From: Takakia lepidozioides
Lineage: Eukaryota; Streptophyta; Takakiopsida; Takakiales; Takakiaceae
NCBI GenBank assembly: GCA_030704615.1
Contig: CM060733.1
Coordinates: forward strand, 75,184,907 to 75,244,906
Reading direction: 5' to 3'
DNA: 60,000 bases
Positions 11,901 to 23,203 of this stretch are shown here, piece after piece. Made by a program: the position numbers and the translations under genes. Each line of letters begins with the position of its first letter. Position 1 is the first letter of the stretch. Below the pieces are notes generated by a model that did no database searches, was not told the origin of the DNA, and worked only from the letters and a program-made list of their open reading frames with translations.

Positions 11901-12228
11901 AATTGGTTCACTAGCAGCTCGCCTCGATGCTATGGAAAACAAGCAAGTGCAGATGGAAGCCAACTCCAAGGCAGCTTTGGAAGCAGTCCAAGTTCAGTTG
12001 GAGGCAGAAGCTGCATTCAACATTGCGCTCGCAGCTAAACTTGGCATGAATGTGCCAGATTCACAGCTTCCACCACGCACCACCTCTGTGCCACAGACAA
12101 CAAATGAGACTATTTCTCATGTTGTGGGCTCACCACTCAACCTGTTCAAGGCAGTTTCTTCACCGCCACTGTCGCGCGGCTTTTACTCACCCATCCCTTC
12201 GCTATCCGAGGCGGAAACTCCAAGATAG
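8909..12228 (+). pseudogene. CACTA accessory protein (Transposase_24/Ptta-like), decayed
   Basis: Exon 1 starts at METEVECPEVIPGC and ends at 9042 before a GT; exon 2 resumes at 9174 after CTTTGTAG and runs to 9501. It is basic and coiled (RPKRLVEEILKHIG, then EEEAQVQAESDAEEAREQ). Later coding pieces are VKKRKGIAGKDAN (10240), a Pro/Tyr/Gly-rich spacer (10350-10650), VERKNALRRERKAL (10840), GQCQRLLDWS (11010), then KPPHVPDKTWAQLVVSW and STDFKKFQANGVKAR (11210-11310). The last pieces match the plant Transposase_24 (Ptta/En/Spm) core; a coiled C-terminus follows (LAARLDAMENKQVQME). In-frame TAGs fall at ~10591 and ~11043, and a TGA at ~11148. The second gene of CACTA-F (36357-48730) has the same exon style and spacer, so both are probably CACTA second genes. 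A host Ptta-domain gene is the alternative. Confidence 0.7.
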
Positions 12229-12745
12229 AAGAGTTGGAAATCTCTAAGTACTCAGCCCGCTCAGAACAATCAGTCATGACCTACAGCTAGTGTATCATGG
12301 GGGTGTTTCCTATTTGTTTTCCTTTCCGCATTCATGTTAGCTAGCTACCTTACTATTGATAATTGAGTATCAGTTTGCACATCAACTCATCCATTCATTC
12401 CACAGCTTCACTCAGATCTCTCTACACAGTGTGATTGTATCGTATAAGTATCAGATTATGATTTATCAGGTATCAGGCCGAAGCCATTGTGTCTCTAATC
12501 TCCTCTACAATATCACTACAGCTTTGCATATAACAAGCATTTACTAATCATCTCTCCTCCTTCACCGTTCTCTCCATGTTTGCTTTCGTTCTTGCTCTCC
12601 GCCCGATCCCCTCTCATCCATCACCAAGAATCCTTCCCCTCCAGTGCTTCCAAGATTGATCCATTTCTCAGTCCTTGCTTCTCCCTTTATCTTCCTACTC
12701 GTGGCTCTAACCGTTTCCCTCACTAACCGTCGTCCGTGAACTAAC

Positions 12746-13018
12746 ATGTTCCAAGTACGCGTTGCCACTGAGCCTTCGTCGATCAAGCTACAGGTTCTCG
12801 CATCTACCCACGCCGAAAGGTGTTCGATGGCTCCCAATTCCCACGCTATTGTGTACTGTCCTCCTCATACTCTGAGAGCAAAGGTCCCTTCCGTGGGAGG
12901 ACCTTGCCAAGTAAAGGAGATTTTCCTTTGTACCAAATTCCACCTCAAACCAGGCACAGTGTTTGTGGAAGAAGAAAGGAAGGATTTGCATGGAGAGGTC
13001 GTGGAGATAGTCAAGAGG
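12746..13018 (+). pseudogene. N-terminal fragment of the MULE-associated 'VYCPPH' protein
   Basis: The frame reads SHAIVYCPPHTLRAKVP, CQVKEIFLCTKFHLKPG and FVEEERKDLHGEVVE. The minus-strand gene inside MULE-A encodes the same pattern (ATVYCPPHEHRASFP, CRVMEKYLCVRYHLKTG, EEERKDSNGLVVE). Shared Cys/His spacing suggests a zinc-binding N-terminus. Homology stops at ~13018, where GC-rich unrelated sequence begins, so this is a truncated copy. No MULE terminus was found beside it. Function unknown beyond the link to that transposon family. Confidence 0.65.
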
Positions 13019-14089
13019 CCAGGCGGGGGAGCCAAGAGGCCCAATCGCGGCAACCCCGGGCCGTGGCGTTGCTCCCAGGGGGGTGAGGCGGCGGGGGAGG
13101 GGCGGGCCACGCAGGCACACCCACCCAAGGCACATTCAACACCCGGGCCTTTTCTATTAGTTGGCTTGAGCTTCAAACAGCTCAAGAAGTAATTTTTGGT
13201 TTTTTTGGGCAGTCCGGGCAGGTTATACTCGAGCTTCAGAGTTTTTATGTCAGTGGGCATGGACAAAAATGATTATATTTCTTTTCGTGGTATTACTTGA
13301 TAGTTTAGCCAAACCCACAATGATGGGTGATCTTGCCCGTCACCATTGTTGATGACGAACGCCGTGAGCCGTCTCCGTCTCCCCCCAAATAGTACACCAT
13401 ATTTTTTTGTAATAAAAAAAGTTTCATAAAATTTGACTCCCCACGACTCCCACCACAAGGTCTCCGCCCCATGGTCTTATGCCACCACCACTAAGACCCA
13501 CTAAGCTACCACCACCCCTCGTGGAACCACCCCCACCGCAACCCGGTGTGCGGGGCTCCACCTAGTGAGCGCCTCCGCCTCCTTGTGTACCTTGGGCACT
13601 CAAGGGTGCTTCAGCCCCCGTACCTATTGTTGCCACTACCCCCACCACAGGGGCAGCCCCTCTTGTGTCCCGACACACACCCCTACCAACAGGGAGTCCT
13701 CATTGACTTGTCCATTTTGTAGAAACTAACATCCAAGTTGTGGCGGCCCACGTCAAGGAGTTTGTTTCCGTACCATGGCGTCCCATGGCAAAGAACCAAA
13801 CCCCCACTTGACTCTACTCTCCACTAGCTAGTTCGGCCAACTTCCTCCAAGTCCCGACCAAGGGTGGAGCCTCTCAAGCTCCACCCAGTGCACTCTTCTT
13901 GGCCCACTTCAAGGCCAAGGAACAATCCTCCCCGAGGATCGAATCGCCTTACTGCAACAACATTGCTTGCGACCGCTCATGATGCTGCTTTTGGCATCAC
14001 CTTAAGCAAAGGTTCACCTTGAACCCCTTTTTGACTAGGAAGATGACCTTGAACCAACCGCGCGCCCCAATCACTACAATTGGGTCCGC
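13019..14089. other. GC-rich intergenic sequence, no gene recognised
   Basis: Roughly 1.1 kb flanking the left end of CACTA-E. Pro/Ala-rich open frames result from base composition and are broken by stops. A run near 13740-13960 could be old coding sequence (VAAHVKEFVSVPWRPMAKN), but I cannot assign it. Confidence 0.4.
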
Positions 14090-14369
14090 CTTCACTACAA
14101 GAAAAGGGGGGCCTTTGCGACGCCCGCGCCACGCCGCAGCGTCGGGAAAACGCCCTTTTCGGGCATGCGGCAGGCGCAAAATTTGTGACGTCCGGCAGTC
14201 GCATGGACGTCGCCATGTTCTTCATGAGGGATTGCCAACCATGCTCCTTGGCGTAGTTGTACTCTACCAGAGATGGCTTCCTCTCAAACGCGCGTTGCTA
14301 CACATGCCACAAATTAAAGTCAGTTCTTCGCGATGATGGAGCCAGAAAGAAGACATAACAAAGTACGAC

Positions 14370-15196
14370 TTACAAATCGCAAGATAAAATCCTTGGATCC
14401 GCCAGCGCCCCACTTGTGTGTGGATTCGTGCTTGTCAAGGCGGACTGTTGTTGCTTCGCGTGCCCGGTCAAATTTGGCTTCTCCCTCTCCCTTCTCTCTC
14501 TCTCCTCGGCAGCCCCTTCATTGATGGTAAAAATGATCTCGGGAGATCGAGGCCTCTTCTTCTTACCTTTGGTGTTCGGGTCCTTCATGAACACCACATG
14601 CTCTCCCTCATTGGCAACCCCACTGGACTGCACCAATGAGGCCAGCCATGTTGTTGCCTCTTGAAGACAAATAACCCCTCCAAATTCAAAAAAAGAAACA
14701 AACAACAAAGAAAATCATGCATGCAAAGGAAAGGTTGCTGACCGCTCAGGCTCAGGGGGCGGTGTCGCTGATCGGCTAGGCTGCTCCAAACCGGCCCATA
14801 CGTCCTCCTCTCCCCCCCCCTCCCCCCCAAATGCGTATCAGGGTAGAAGCCCTCACCCAGCTTGACTTCTTCGAGGCGCTTCGCTATCTTGGCCACTTCA
14901 TTGGCCCTCCTCGTCTCCTCCTCCCTCATCGACAACAATGGGCTGGCAATGGAGGCTTTCAAAGGCCCTTGAACCTGACGTTGGGCCTTGGCAAGTGCAG
15001 CCTTTGTTGCGGAGGAAGGGGTCGCTATGGGGGTGACATCCAAAAGGTGCCCATACCGGGCCCCCGAACGGGTGATGTACTTGCCAAGGTACATTTCACC
15101 CGTCTTGGTGGCCGGGGGTGTGCTCAACTGAGCATCCAGCTCAGCAACAACCTCCCGAATAGGAGAGCTGGCTGAGCCGGCCCCTGGCGCATCCAA
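14370..15196 (-). CDS. CACTA-E second ORF (unknown product)
   Basis: The protein starts MDAPGAGSASSPIREVV and continues with a Lys/Glu-rich helix (RRANEVAKIAKRLEEVKLGEG, about 14830-14890). After a likely intron ending near 14690 comes CLQEATTWLASLVQSS, then a basic stretch (KGKKKRPRSPE) and a highly charged tail to a stop near 14370. Composition and position, head-to-head with the TNP2 remnant and inside the element, suggest a TnpA-like DNA-binding accessory protein. No named domain is visible. The exon junctions are inferred and the frame may already be broken in the low-complexity run at 14800-14830. Confidence 0.4.
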
Positions 15197-15228
15197 GATG
15201 TGGACAAGAGGGGGGGTACTGGCCTCGG

Positions 15229-16685
15229 GTGAAGAAGGAGGCGGCGGAGGTAATGTGTATGTTGGAGATGCACCTTCCTCCCTCCTTCTTTGACATCCAA
15301 GTGCACTTGGTAGTGCACTTAGTGGAAGAGGCTTCGATTGCCGACCCCGTTCATTCTCGGTGGATGTACTTCCTTGAGCGTTATATGAAGACTTTGAAAG
15401 GATTTGTAAAACAAATGGCGCACCCGGAGGGTAGCATGGCGGAGGGGTATACGTTGCAAGAAGCTATGTTCTATTGCACGGAGTACATGGCAAGGGTGGA
15501 TGAGGAATCCCCTCGGATGTGGAAGGAAGAGGAGGATGCACGAACCAAGGACATCGTTTTGCCCAAAAAATCAAAGAGGGTAAAATTGCCGACCTTGGTG
15601 ATTGAGCAAGCGCATGACTTCATACTGAAGAATACCCCATCCATACATGAGTGGGAGGCAAGATACAATAATCTTGTTCAGCAACGAAAGGAGGAGACGT
15701 TTGCATGGAGGCGGAACCATCCAAGGCTGGTTACTAGACGTCCACGACGAGGAGCGGGCTGCCGGAATGTTCCTTCACAAAATTTGCCCATGGAATTGCA
15801 GCCTCTAAGTTCATTCCAACAGTGGCTTCGGACTTCAGTTTATGACGTCGTTGCTCAAGGAGAGGTGGTTTCAGATTTGGTGCAAGACATTGCAAGGGGC
15901 CCCTCTCAATTCGCGACCTCATACACGGCGGTTTGGGTTCACGGTCGTCATTTCCGCATTCGTGCTCTTGACATAAAGCGCAAAACAACCTTTGATTCTG
16001 GCTTATGTGCCACATATTGGCAAGACTCCGTGTGGGGCAAGGGAGATACACGACCTGCTATGAGCAAACTTGAGTACATTGGAGAGCTTGAGAGCATACT
16101 CCAACTTCAGTATACAAGGTACCGGCCTCTTCTCTTCAAGGGAAGGTGGTTCCCGCCACATCTTGTGGGGCCCTCCGCAACACTAGTGCAAGATGATTGT
16201 GGTTTCATGCGCGTCAATGCAGATAGGCTCAACCCTACTCATCGTCCCTCCGATGAGCCTTTTTCACGGCCTTCAGACATGGAGCAAGTTTTCTTCTCCA
16301 AAGAGGGGGGAATTGGAAGGTGGTTGTGCATGCTCAGCCAAGAGGAAGACGTATCTATCATGGTCTCGGATCTCCATGGGGTGAGGCAATTGCGGTGGAC
16401 GGAGAGACTGGTCATAATGATGCTGATGATGGAGGTTGGGTAGAGGGAGTAGAGGAGGATGATGACGCCCCGGACAATGCATCCTGGATCCTATATGATG
16501 AAGCTCTAGAAGATACGGATGTTGGAGAAGGAGACGAAGACACGGCCATTGACAACGAGGTGGAGGATGATTCGGGGGTGCATTTTGAGGGCCGGGCCAT
16601 TTATGACGATGACTCCGATGACCAAGAAGACTTGCAGCTTGATGAGAATGAAGAGGCTCCGGATGATGATGTTCAAGTTGATTAG
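15229..16685 (+). pseudogene. CACTA-E TNP2 transposase, C-terminal half
   Basis: The first part is the DUF4218 region: LEMHLPPSFFDIQVHLVVHL, then SRWMYFLERYMKTLKGFV and GSMAEGYTLQEAMFYCTEYM. After a spacer comes the DUF4216 region: HGRHFRIRALD, YIGELESILQLQY, and DMEQVFFSKE near 16300. A one-base change in the G6 run at ~16303-16310 shifts the frame; the other frame continues WKVVVHAQPRGRRIYHG and a very acidic tail to the stop at 16683-16685. The catalytic N-terminal TNP2 domain is absent; the sequence starts abruptly 33 bases from the opposite-strand ORF. That makes the element non-autonomous. Confidence 0.85.
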
Positions 16686-17571
16686 ACACAAAATCAAAGC
16701 TACATAACAATCCTCGCACCGAACTGGACCCATCCCTTCGATTGATTGTATATGTACATGCATATTGTACTTTATTTCTATGATTCATCAAATATGGCTG
16801 TGGCTGGTAGTCTTTCAAGAAAGAAGGCAGAAGCAATGAATATGTTGGAGCAACACATACAGATGTGGTATCAAGAGAATTATCAAAATGAATGTCACAA
16901 TCTACAAGAAGGTCCACAACAACAAGCTAAACCATAAAGAAAAACAAACACCCTACCCCAGTACCATATGAAAAAAAAAAAAAACTAAGAACCCCCAAAG
17001 GCCCTAAACCTAAACCTAGAAAGCCCTGCCGTCGCCTCCTGCGACCCCCACGCGTCGCAAACTGCGACGCGTTTTCTTGGATTTATGAGGCCGGGGGTCG
17101 CAAACGGCGACGGACAGCCGTCGCAAACTGTGATATGTTTTTTTTGTTTTGAAAGAATAGGGCAACCGAGCAGTTTGCGACGCCCGGCCGTCGCAGGGGC
17201 CTTTTGCCCTTCACGCCACCATGCAACGGCCAGGCGTCGCAAAAAAGGGCTGCGATGAAAGAAATGGCAAGAAATGGTTTTTTCTTTTCCGGCGTGCGAC
17301 GATCGGCCGTCGCCAGAAAGGGCTGCCTTCTGCCCTTCGCTGGGGGCGACGCTTAGGCGTCGCATGGAAGGGCTGTCATTTTCCCTTCATCACTCCGTGC
17401 AATGGCCAGGCGTCGTCGCCTGGCCCCGGCACCAGGTTTCACTCCCGCGAGGTTTGGCTGCGACGGCCCGGCGTCGCAAACACGCTCCGCGGAGTTGGCG
17501 TCGCATCCTCGACGCCGCGCGGGGCGTGGGGCGCAGCTGGCGTTGCAAACCCCCCCCCATTTGTTGTAGTG
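16515..17571 (+). repeat. CACTA 3'-end duplication, copy 1
   Basis: Runs from the acidic tail of TNP2 (ACGGATGTTGGAGAAGG) through its stop, a conserved noncoding stretch, a poly(A) run near 16970, GTCGCA subterminal repeats and the terminus TTGTTGTAGTG. Copy 2 at 24467-25603 is colinear, with small indels and a longer poly(A). Confidence 0.85.
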
Positions 17572-17631
17572 CAATTAGCACCCCAATGGAGACCAGGGAG
17601 AAGCTAACAAAGTCAGATTGCCCAGAAACTG
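17572..17631 (+). pseudogene. Ty1/copia pol fragment, left of MULE-A
   Basis: Reads APMETREKLTKSDCPE, the end of the copia reverse transcriptase region (compare the family pattern PM....KLTK..CP.T). It stops at the MULE-A target site and continues at 24320. Two CACTA 3' ends surround the copia piece. Confidence 0.75.
17623..17631. repeat. Target-site duplication of MULE-A, left (CAGAAACTG)
   Basis: Nine bases; the partner at 24311-24319 is TAGAAACTG, one C/T difference. Nine-base duplications are typical of Mutator-like elements. Removing the element and one copy rejoins a copia reading frame, which confirms the boundaries. Confidence 0.85.
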
Positions 17632-17999
17632 GAGGTTAGCTATTTCATGAGCATGAGCGGCATGAGTGGAGTAGTAAGACAATCGGTTTTCGAAAATAAA
17701 AAATAAAAAAATAAAACATTAATTTAATGCAATGTGTAAGGAAAAACAAATATATTATTCGGCCCCATGAAGGGAAAATTGTAGTTTTGACAGTTGTGCT
17801 CATGATATTTCGTCTTCCGCTCATGCCAATTCCCAGCGACATGTGCAAATATGACGCCGAATTTCACGGTAATAGGGTCCGTAACCTGAAAAAATGGCAA
17901 CGTATTTCGCGGTAATAGGTCTCTCTGGCGAAAAATGGTGCCGAATTCCGCGGCTATAGGTCCCCTCATGACAGGTAATTCGGCGCCATTTTTGTTTCC

Positions 18000-19234
18000 C
18001 CTCGCCAATTTGTGACAATGGGAACCAACGTGTATGCAAGCTCGGGTGAGGTCAGGGAAACGGTGCAACACATAGAACTGCTTGGCATTACAAACAGACA
18101 TGCAGTGTGGTGGTTCTTTGCAATGCGCACACTTAAATGTGGAGTTCGGAACCTTCTCCTGAGCTCGAAATGGTTGATGAGCTGTGCCTATCCAATCGGT
18201 CTCGTTCCTGTGACCTCTGGATTTAAAGTGGAAGCAAGTTGGGGAGAAACACCGCAACGCGCCCGCACAAACAACGTAGCGCACCGGAAACCATCGAGCA
18301 TCTTCATGCTGGTGGTTTTGGTAACGCACCAAGGATGACCGTCATGTTTTCTATCCATATCTGTCAACATTCCGGACGCCCTCGAGTAGTCCGCCCGAGG
18401 AGGGAACTCAAAGAAGATATTACCGTCGACGTCGGCGGAAGGCATGTAACCGATTTAATTGCGAACTTGCTGTAGTCCAGCCCGGCCAGCTCCGACCGGT
18501 GTCCCTCCAGGTGAAGCCCTCGCAGAATTTCAAGAATAGATCGAACTGCGGTGCTCGTGCTGGAAATATGACTCCCTCCTCCACTAACGTCCATTGAGGA
18601 CTTGCCTGATCTCCAGGACGATCTCGGAACTTCCATGACCTCGTCTGAGTCGGACAGGTTGTGAACAACCCGGTTCTCGCTCGTCTTCATGGATGGGTTC
18701 GGCTCTGGATTTACTTCGTTGCGGACTTCTCTCTTTGAGGTAGCCACTCTCTGATTCGCGGATTGTTTCGTGGAAGGCGCCAGGATAGAAGGTGCATTTG
18801 GCGGGCAAATGAAGTCCCCAACAGCCCTGTATATGACGCTGTCCGATGGTGGAACTCGCCATTCCCTGCCATCGCCGAAATCATCGTGGAGCACAACAAT
18901 ACTCTCGACAACAAGGCCGTTTGAGTCCTTCCTTTCCTCCTCCAAAAAAACCGACCCCGGTTTTCAGGTGGTATCGAACGCACAGATATTTCTCCATCAC
19001 CCGGCAGATGTCCCCTCTGCACGGAAATGAAGCTCTATGCTCGTGAGGAGGGCAGTACACTGTAGCGCTCGGGTTTTCCGCCATGGGAGATGTGCACACA
19101 AGACTGCCAGGATGGCGTGCGGGGAAGCTCCCTGGTAGAAGGGGGATGCAGCGATGGGAAGGAATGCGGTGCCAATTTGTCCGAGCGACGAAGCCTGATC
19201 CAAATCCAGGGAGCCAACTATCTAAAAAATCCAC
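18000..19234 (-). pseudogene. MULE-A transposase N-terminal half
   Basis: Begins near 19234, with the conserved ATVYCPPHEHRASFP and CRVMEKYLCVRYHLKTG, then EEERKDSNGLVVE after a frame change near 18940. A variable Ser-rich middle follows, then GNIFFEFPPRADYSRASGML, DRKHDGHPWC and GALRCFSPTCFHF (18240-18440, two further indels). It ends with KCAHCKEPPHCMSVCNAKQF and LTRACIHVGSHCHKLARG. The Cys/His spacing ending in H-x-H resembles the WRKY/GCM1- or FLYWCH-like zinc-binding domains at the N-terminus of Mutator transposases (inference). The DDE core and SWIM finger seen in MULE-B and MULE-C are missing, replaced by the satellite. Confidence 0.7.
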
Positions 19235-19299
19235 AGTCAGAGTGTTAATGAACCTTGTCTCCGGAATGCGGCCCCTGATCTTTGCGCAATAACTGCCAA

Positions 19300-20960
19300 T
19301 GGTATGCAGTCAGAAAGTGGGGGGCCGTCCGGATGATGTCGGCTGAAGGGGAGAAGCCGGCACCGTGCCGTCACATTACTACCCCCGAATGGAAATTCGA
19401 CACGCAATATCCAACAGGGGCCGCACGGATGAAGTCGTCTGGGGCAGAGATGCCGGCACTTGTCCGACAGAAAACATCCCTAGGATGGAAATTCAGCGCC
19501 GAATTTCCATTCGGATCCACCCAAAGGAAGTCCTGTCGGGGGGTCAGGCCGAAAACTGGCCGACATAAAAACCTCCGCGGATGGAAAAACGGCGCCGAAT
19601 TTCCATCCAAGGCCTTTCGGATGTCGTCGGCTCGGGGGAAAGGCCGCCATCTGGCTCTCACATTACAACCCCCGGACGGAAATTCGGCACCGAATATACA
19701 ACAGGGGAAGCCCGGATGAAGTCGCCTCGGGCGCAAAGGCCGGCGCGTGTGCGACAGTGAATATCCCTTGGATGGAGATTCGGCGCCGAATTTCCATCCG
19801 GGCCCCCCCAAAGGAAGTCGTGTCGAGGGGTCAGGCCGAAAACTGGCCGGCATAAAAACATCGCCAGATGGAAAAAACGGCGCCGAATTTCCATCCGAGG
19901 CCTTTCGGATGCAGTCGGCTCGGGGGAAAGGCCGCCATCTGGCCCTCACATTGCAACCCCCGGACGGAAATTCGGCACCGAATATACAACAGGGGAAGCC
20001 CGGATGAAGTCGCCTCGGGCGCAGAGGCCGGCGCGTGTGCGACAGAGAACATCCCCTGGATGGAGGTTCGGCGCCAAATTTCCATCCGGGCCCCCCCCAA
20101 AGGAAGTCGTGTCGGGGGGTCAGGCCGAAAACTGGCCGGCATAAAAACATCCCCAGATGGAAAAACGGCGCCGAATTTCCATCCGGGGCGGTTCAGATGC
20201 AGTCGGGGAGGGGCGAGAGGCCGGCACTTGGCCGTCACATTTCAACCCCCGGACGGAAATTCAGCACCGAATATCCAACAGGGGACGCCCGGATGAAGTC
20301 GCCTCGGGCGTAGAGGCCGGCACGTGTTCGACAGAGAGCATCCCCTGGATTGAGATTCAGCGCTGAATTTCCATCCGGGCCCCCCCAAAGGAAGTCGTGT
20401 CGGGGGGTCAGACCGAAAACTGGTCGACATAAAAACCTCCCCAGATGGAAAAACGGCGCCGAATTTCAATCCGGGGCCGTTCCAATGCAGTCAGGGAGGG
20501 GGGAGAGGCCGGCACCTGGCCGTCATATTTCAACCCCCGGACGGAAATTCGGCATTGAATATCCAACAGAGCGGCGGAGAGGCCGACACCTCTCCGACAG
20601 AGATCATCCCCCGGATGGAAATTCGGCGCCGAATTTCCATCGGGGCCCCCTCAAAGGAAGTCGTAAAAACCTCCCTAGATGGAAAAACGGCGCCGAATTT
20701 CCATCCGGGGCCGTTCCAATGCAGTCGGGGAGGGGGGAGAGGCCAGCACCTGGCCGTCATATTTCAACCCCCGGACGAAAATTCGGCACCGAATATCCAA
20801 CAGAGCGGCGGAGAGGCCGGCACCTCTCCGACAGAGACCATCCCCCGGATGGAAATTCGGCGCCGTTTTTCCATCGGGGCCCCCTCAAAGGAAGTCGCAG
20901 AAACCTCCCAGAATGGAAAAACGGCGCCGAATTTCCGTCCGAGGCTGTTCCGATTTGCCT
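19300..20960. repeat. Tandem ~290-bp units with GGCGCC palindromes
   Basis: The marker AAAGGAAGTC recurs at about 19513, 19810, 20099, 20388, 20653 and 20886, giving spacings near 297, 289, 289, 265 and 233. Each unit holds two or three GGCGCC-centred palindromes of the type AAATTCGGCGCCGAATTT flanked by CCATCC/GGATGG. Units shorten toward the right. The open frames in this block are by-products of the repeat. Confidence 0.85.
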
Positions 20961-21079
20961 CTAGCAGTGAAGGATTCCAAGAAAAATCCGAAAAATCAAT
21001 CGGACACGCTCAGAATTACCTGCAGGAAGGTAATTCAGCACTTCGAAATTCCTGGCGAATGGAAATTCGGCACCGAATA

Positions 21080-21600
21080 TCCATACGCCAGTGATCCGAC
21101 TTACCTGCTGGATGGAAATTCGGCGCCGGATTTCCATCCATCCGGGATTCGAATTACCTGCTGGATGGAAATTCGGCGCCGGATTTCCATCCATCCGGGA
21201 TTCCACTTACCTGCTGGATGGAAATTCGGCGCCGGATTTCCATCCATTCGGGATTCGACTTACCTGCAGGATGGAAATTCGGCGTCGGATTTCCATCCAT
21301 CCGGGATTTGAATTACCTGCAGGATGGAAATTCGGCGCCGGATCTCCATCCATCCACTCTCCGACCAACCTTGCGGATGGAAATCCGGCGCCGGATTTCC
21401 ATCCATCCGCCTCCGAATTACCTTCTTGAGGGAAATTTCACGCGCCGACCTACCTCGCAGATGGAAATCCAGCGCCAGATTTCCATCCATCCGCTCTTCG
21501 AATTACCTGCATGACGGAAATTTTGCGCGCCGACCTAGCTGGCGGATGGAAATCCAGCGCCGGATTTCCATCCATCCACTCTTCGAATTACCTGCATGAC
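21080..21600. repeat. 53-bp palindromic satellite
   Basis: TTACCTG occurs at 21101, 21154, 21207, 21260 and 21313, an exact 53-base period, then with more divergence to ~21600. Each unit is GGATGGAAATTCGGCGCC followed by its near-inverse GGATTTCCATCCATCC and a spacer GGGATTCGAATTACCTGC. Confidence 0.9.
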
Positions 21601-21675
21601 TGGAAAAATGGCGCCGAATTTCCGATTTTGGTGCAAGTCAGATCTGGCACTTAGCCATTTTCGGCCCCGAAATAG

Positions 21676-21708
<33 letters not shown>

Positions 21709-23170
21709 GCCATTTTTCCAGTTCGGGGCCGAAAACGGCTAAGTGCCAAATCTGATTGGCACCCAAAATCGGAAATTCGGCGCCATTTTTCCAGTCATGC
21801 AGGTAATTCGAAGAGCGGATCGATGGAAATCCAGCGCCGGATTTTCATCCATCCGCTCTTCGAATTACCTGCATGACGGAAATTTTGCGCGCCGACTTAC
21901 CTGGCGGATGGAAATCCGGCGCCGGATTTCCATCCATCCGCTCTTCGAATTACCTGCATGACTGGAAAAATGGCGCCGAATTTCCGATTTTGGTGCCAGT
22001 CAGATCAAGGACTTAGCCATTTTCGGCCCCGAAATGGAAAAACGGCGCCCAAAAAAAAAAACCAAAAAAAAAAACAAAAAAAAACCGCCATTTTTCCAGT
22101 TCGGGGCCGAAAACGGCTAAGTCCCAGATCTGACTGGCACCCAAAATCGGAAATTCGGCGCCATTTTTCCAATCATGCAGATAATTCGAAGAGCGGATCG
22201 ATGGAAATCCGGTGCCGGATTTTCATCCATCCGCTCTTCGAATTACCTGCATGACGGAAATTTTGCGCGCCGACTTACCTGGCGGATGGAAATCCGGCGC
22301 CGGATTTCCATCCATCCGCTCTTCGAATTACCTGCATGACTGGAAAAATGGCGCCGAATTTCCGATTTTGGTGCCAGTCAGATCTGGGACTTAGCCATTT
22401 TCGGCCCCGAAATGGAAAAACGGTGCCAAAAAAAAAAACCAAAAAAAAAAAAAAAAAAAACGCCATTTGTCTATTTCGGGGCCGAAAACGGCTAAGTCCC
22501 AGATCTGACTGGCACCCAAAATCGGAAATTTGGCGCCATTTTTCCATTTCTGGGCCCAGTCAGATCTAGGACTTAGCCATTTTCGGCCCCGAACTGGAAA
22601 AATGGTGACGAAAAAAAAAAAAAAAAAAAAAAAAAAAACGATATTTTTTTTCCAGTTCGGGGCCGAAAACGGCTAAGTCCCAGATCTGACTGGCAACCAA
22701 AATCGGAAATTCGGCGCCATTTTTCCAATCATGCAGGTAATTCGAAGAGCGGATCGATGGAAATCCGGTGCCGGATTTTCATCCATCCGCTCTTCGAATT
22801 ACCTGCATGACGGAAATTTTGCGCGCCGACTTACTTGGCGGATGGAAATCCGGCGCTGGATTTCCATCCATCCGCTCTTCGAATTACCTGCATGACTGGA
22901 AAAATGGCGCCGAATTTCCGATTTTGGTGCCAGTCAGATCTGGGACTTAGCCATTTTCGGCCCCGAAATGGAAAAATGGTGCCGAAAAAAAAAAACCAAA
23001 AAAAAAAAAAAAAAAAAACCGCCATTTGTCCAGTTCGGGGCCGAAAACGGCTAAGTCCCAGATCTGACTGGCACCCAAAATCGGAAATTCGGCGCCATTT
23101 TTTCATTTCTGGGCCCAGTCAGATCTGGGACTTAGCCATTTTCGGCCCCGAACTGGAAAAATGGTGCCGG

Positions 23171-23203
<33 letters not shown>

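Noticed and set aside
14093-17571. A complete small CACTA ending at the first 3' end
   Set aside because: The bases after 17571 are CAA, not the CTT found left of 14093; the end at 25603 has CTT.
19371-20150. A 259-codon open frame (minus) and several 130-200-codon frames across the 19.3-24.1 kb block
   Set aside because: They repeat with the satellite period and are read through palindromes on both strands; the absence of stops follows from the repeat sequence, not from coding.
21080-21600. CRISPR-like look of regularly spaced 53-bp repeats
   Set aside because: The units have no unique spacers, the period covers the whole unit, and the setting is a plant nuclear transposon.
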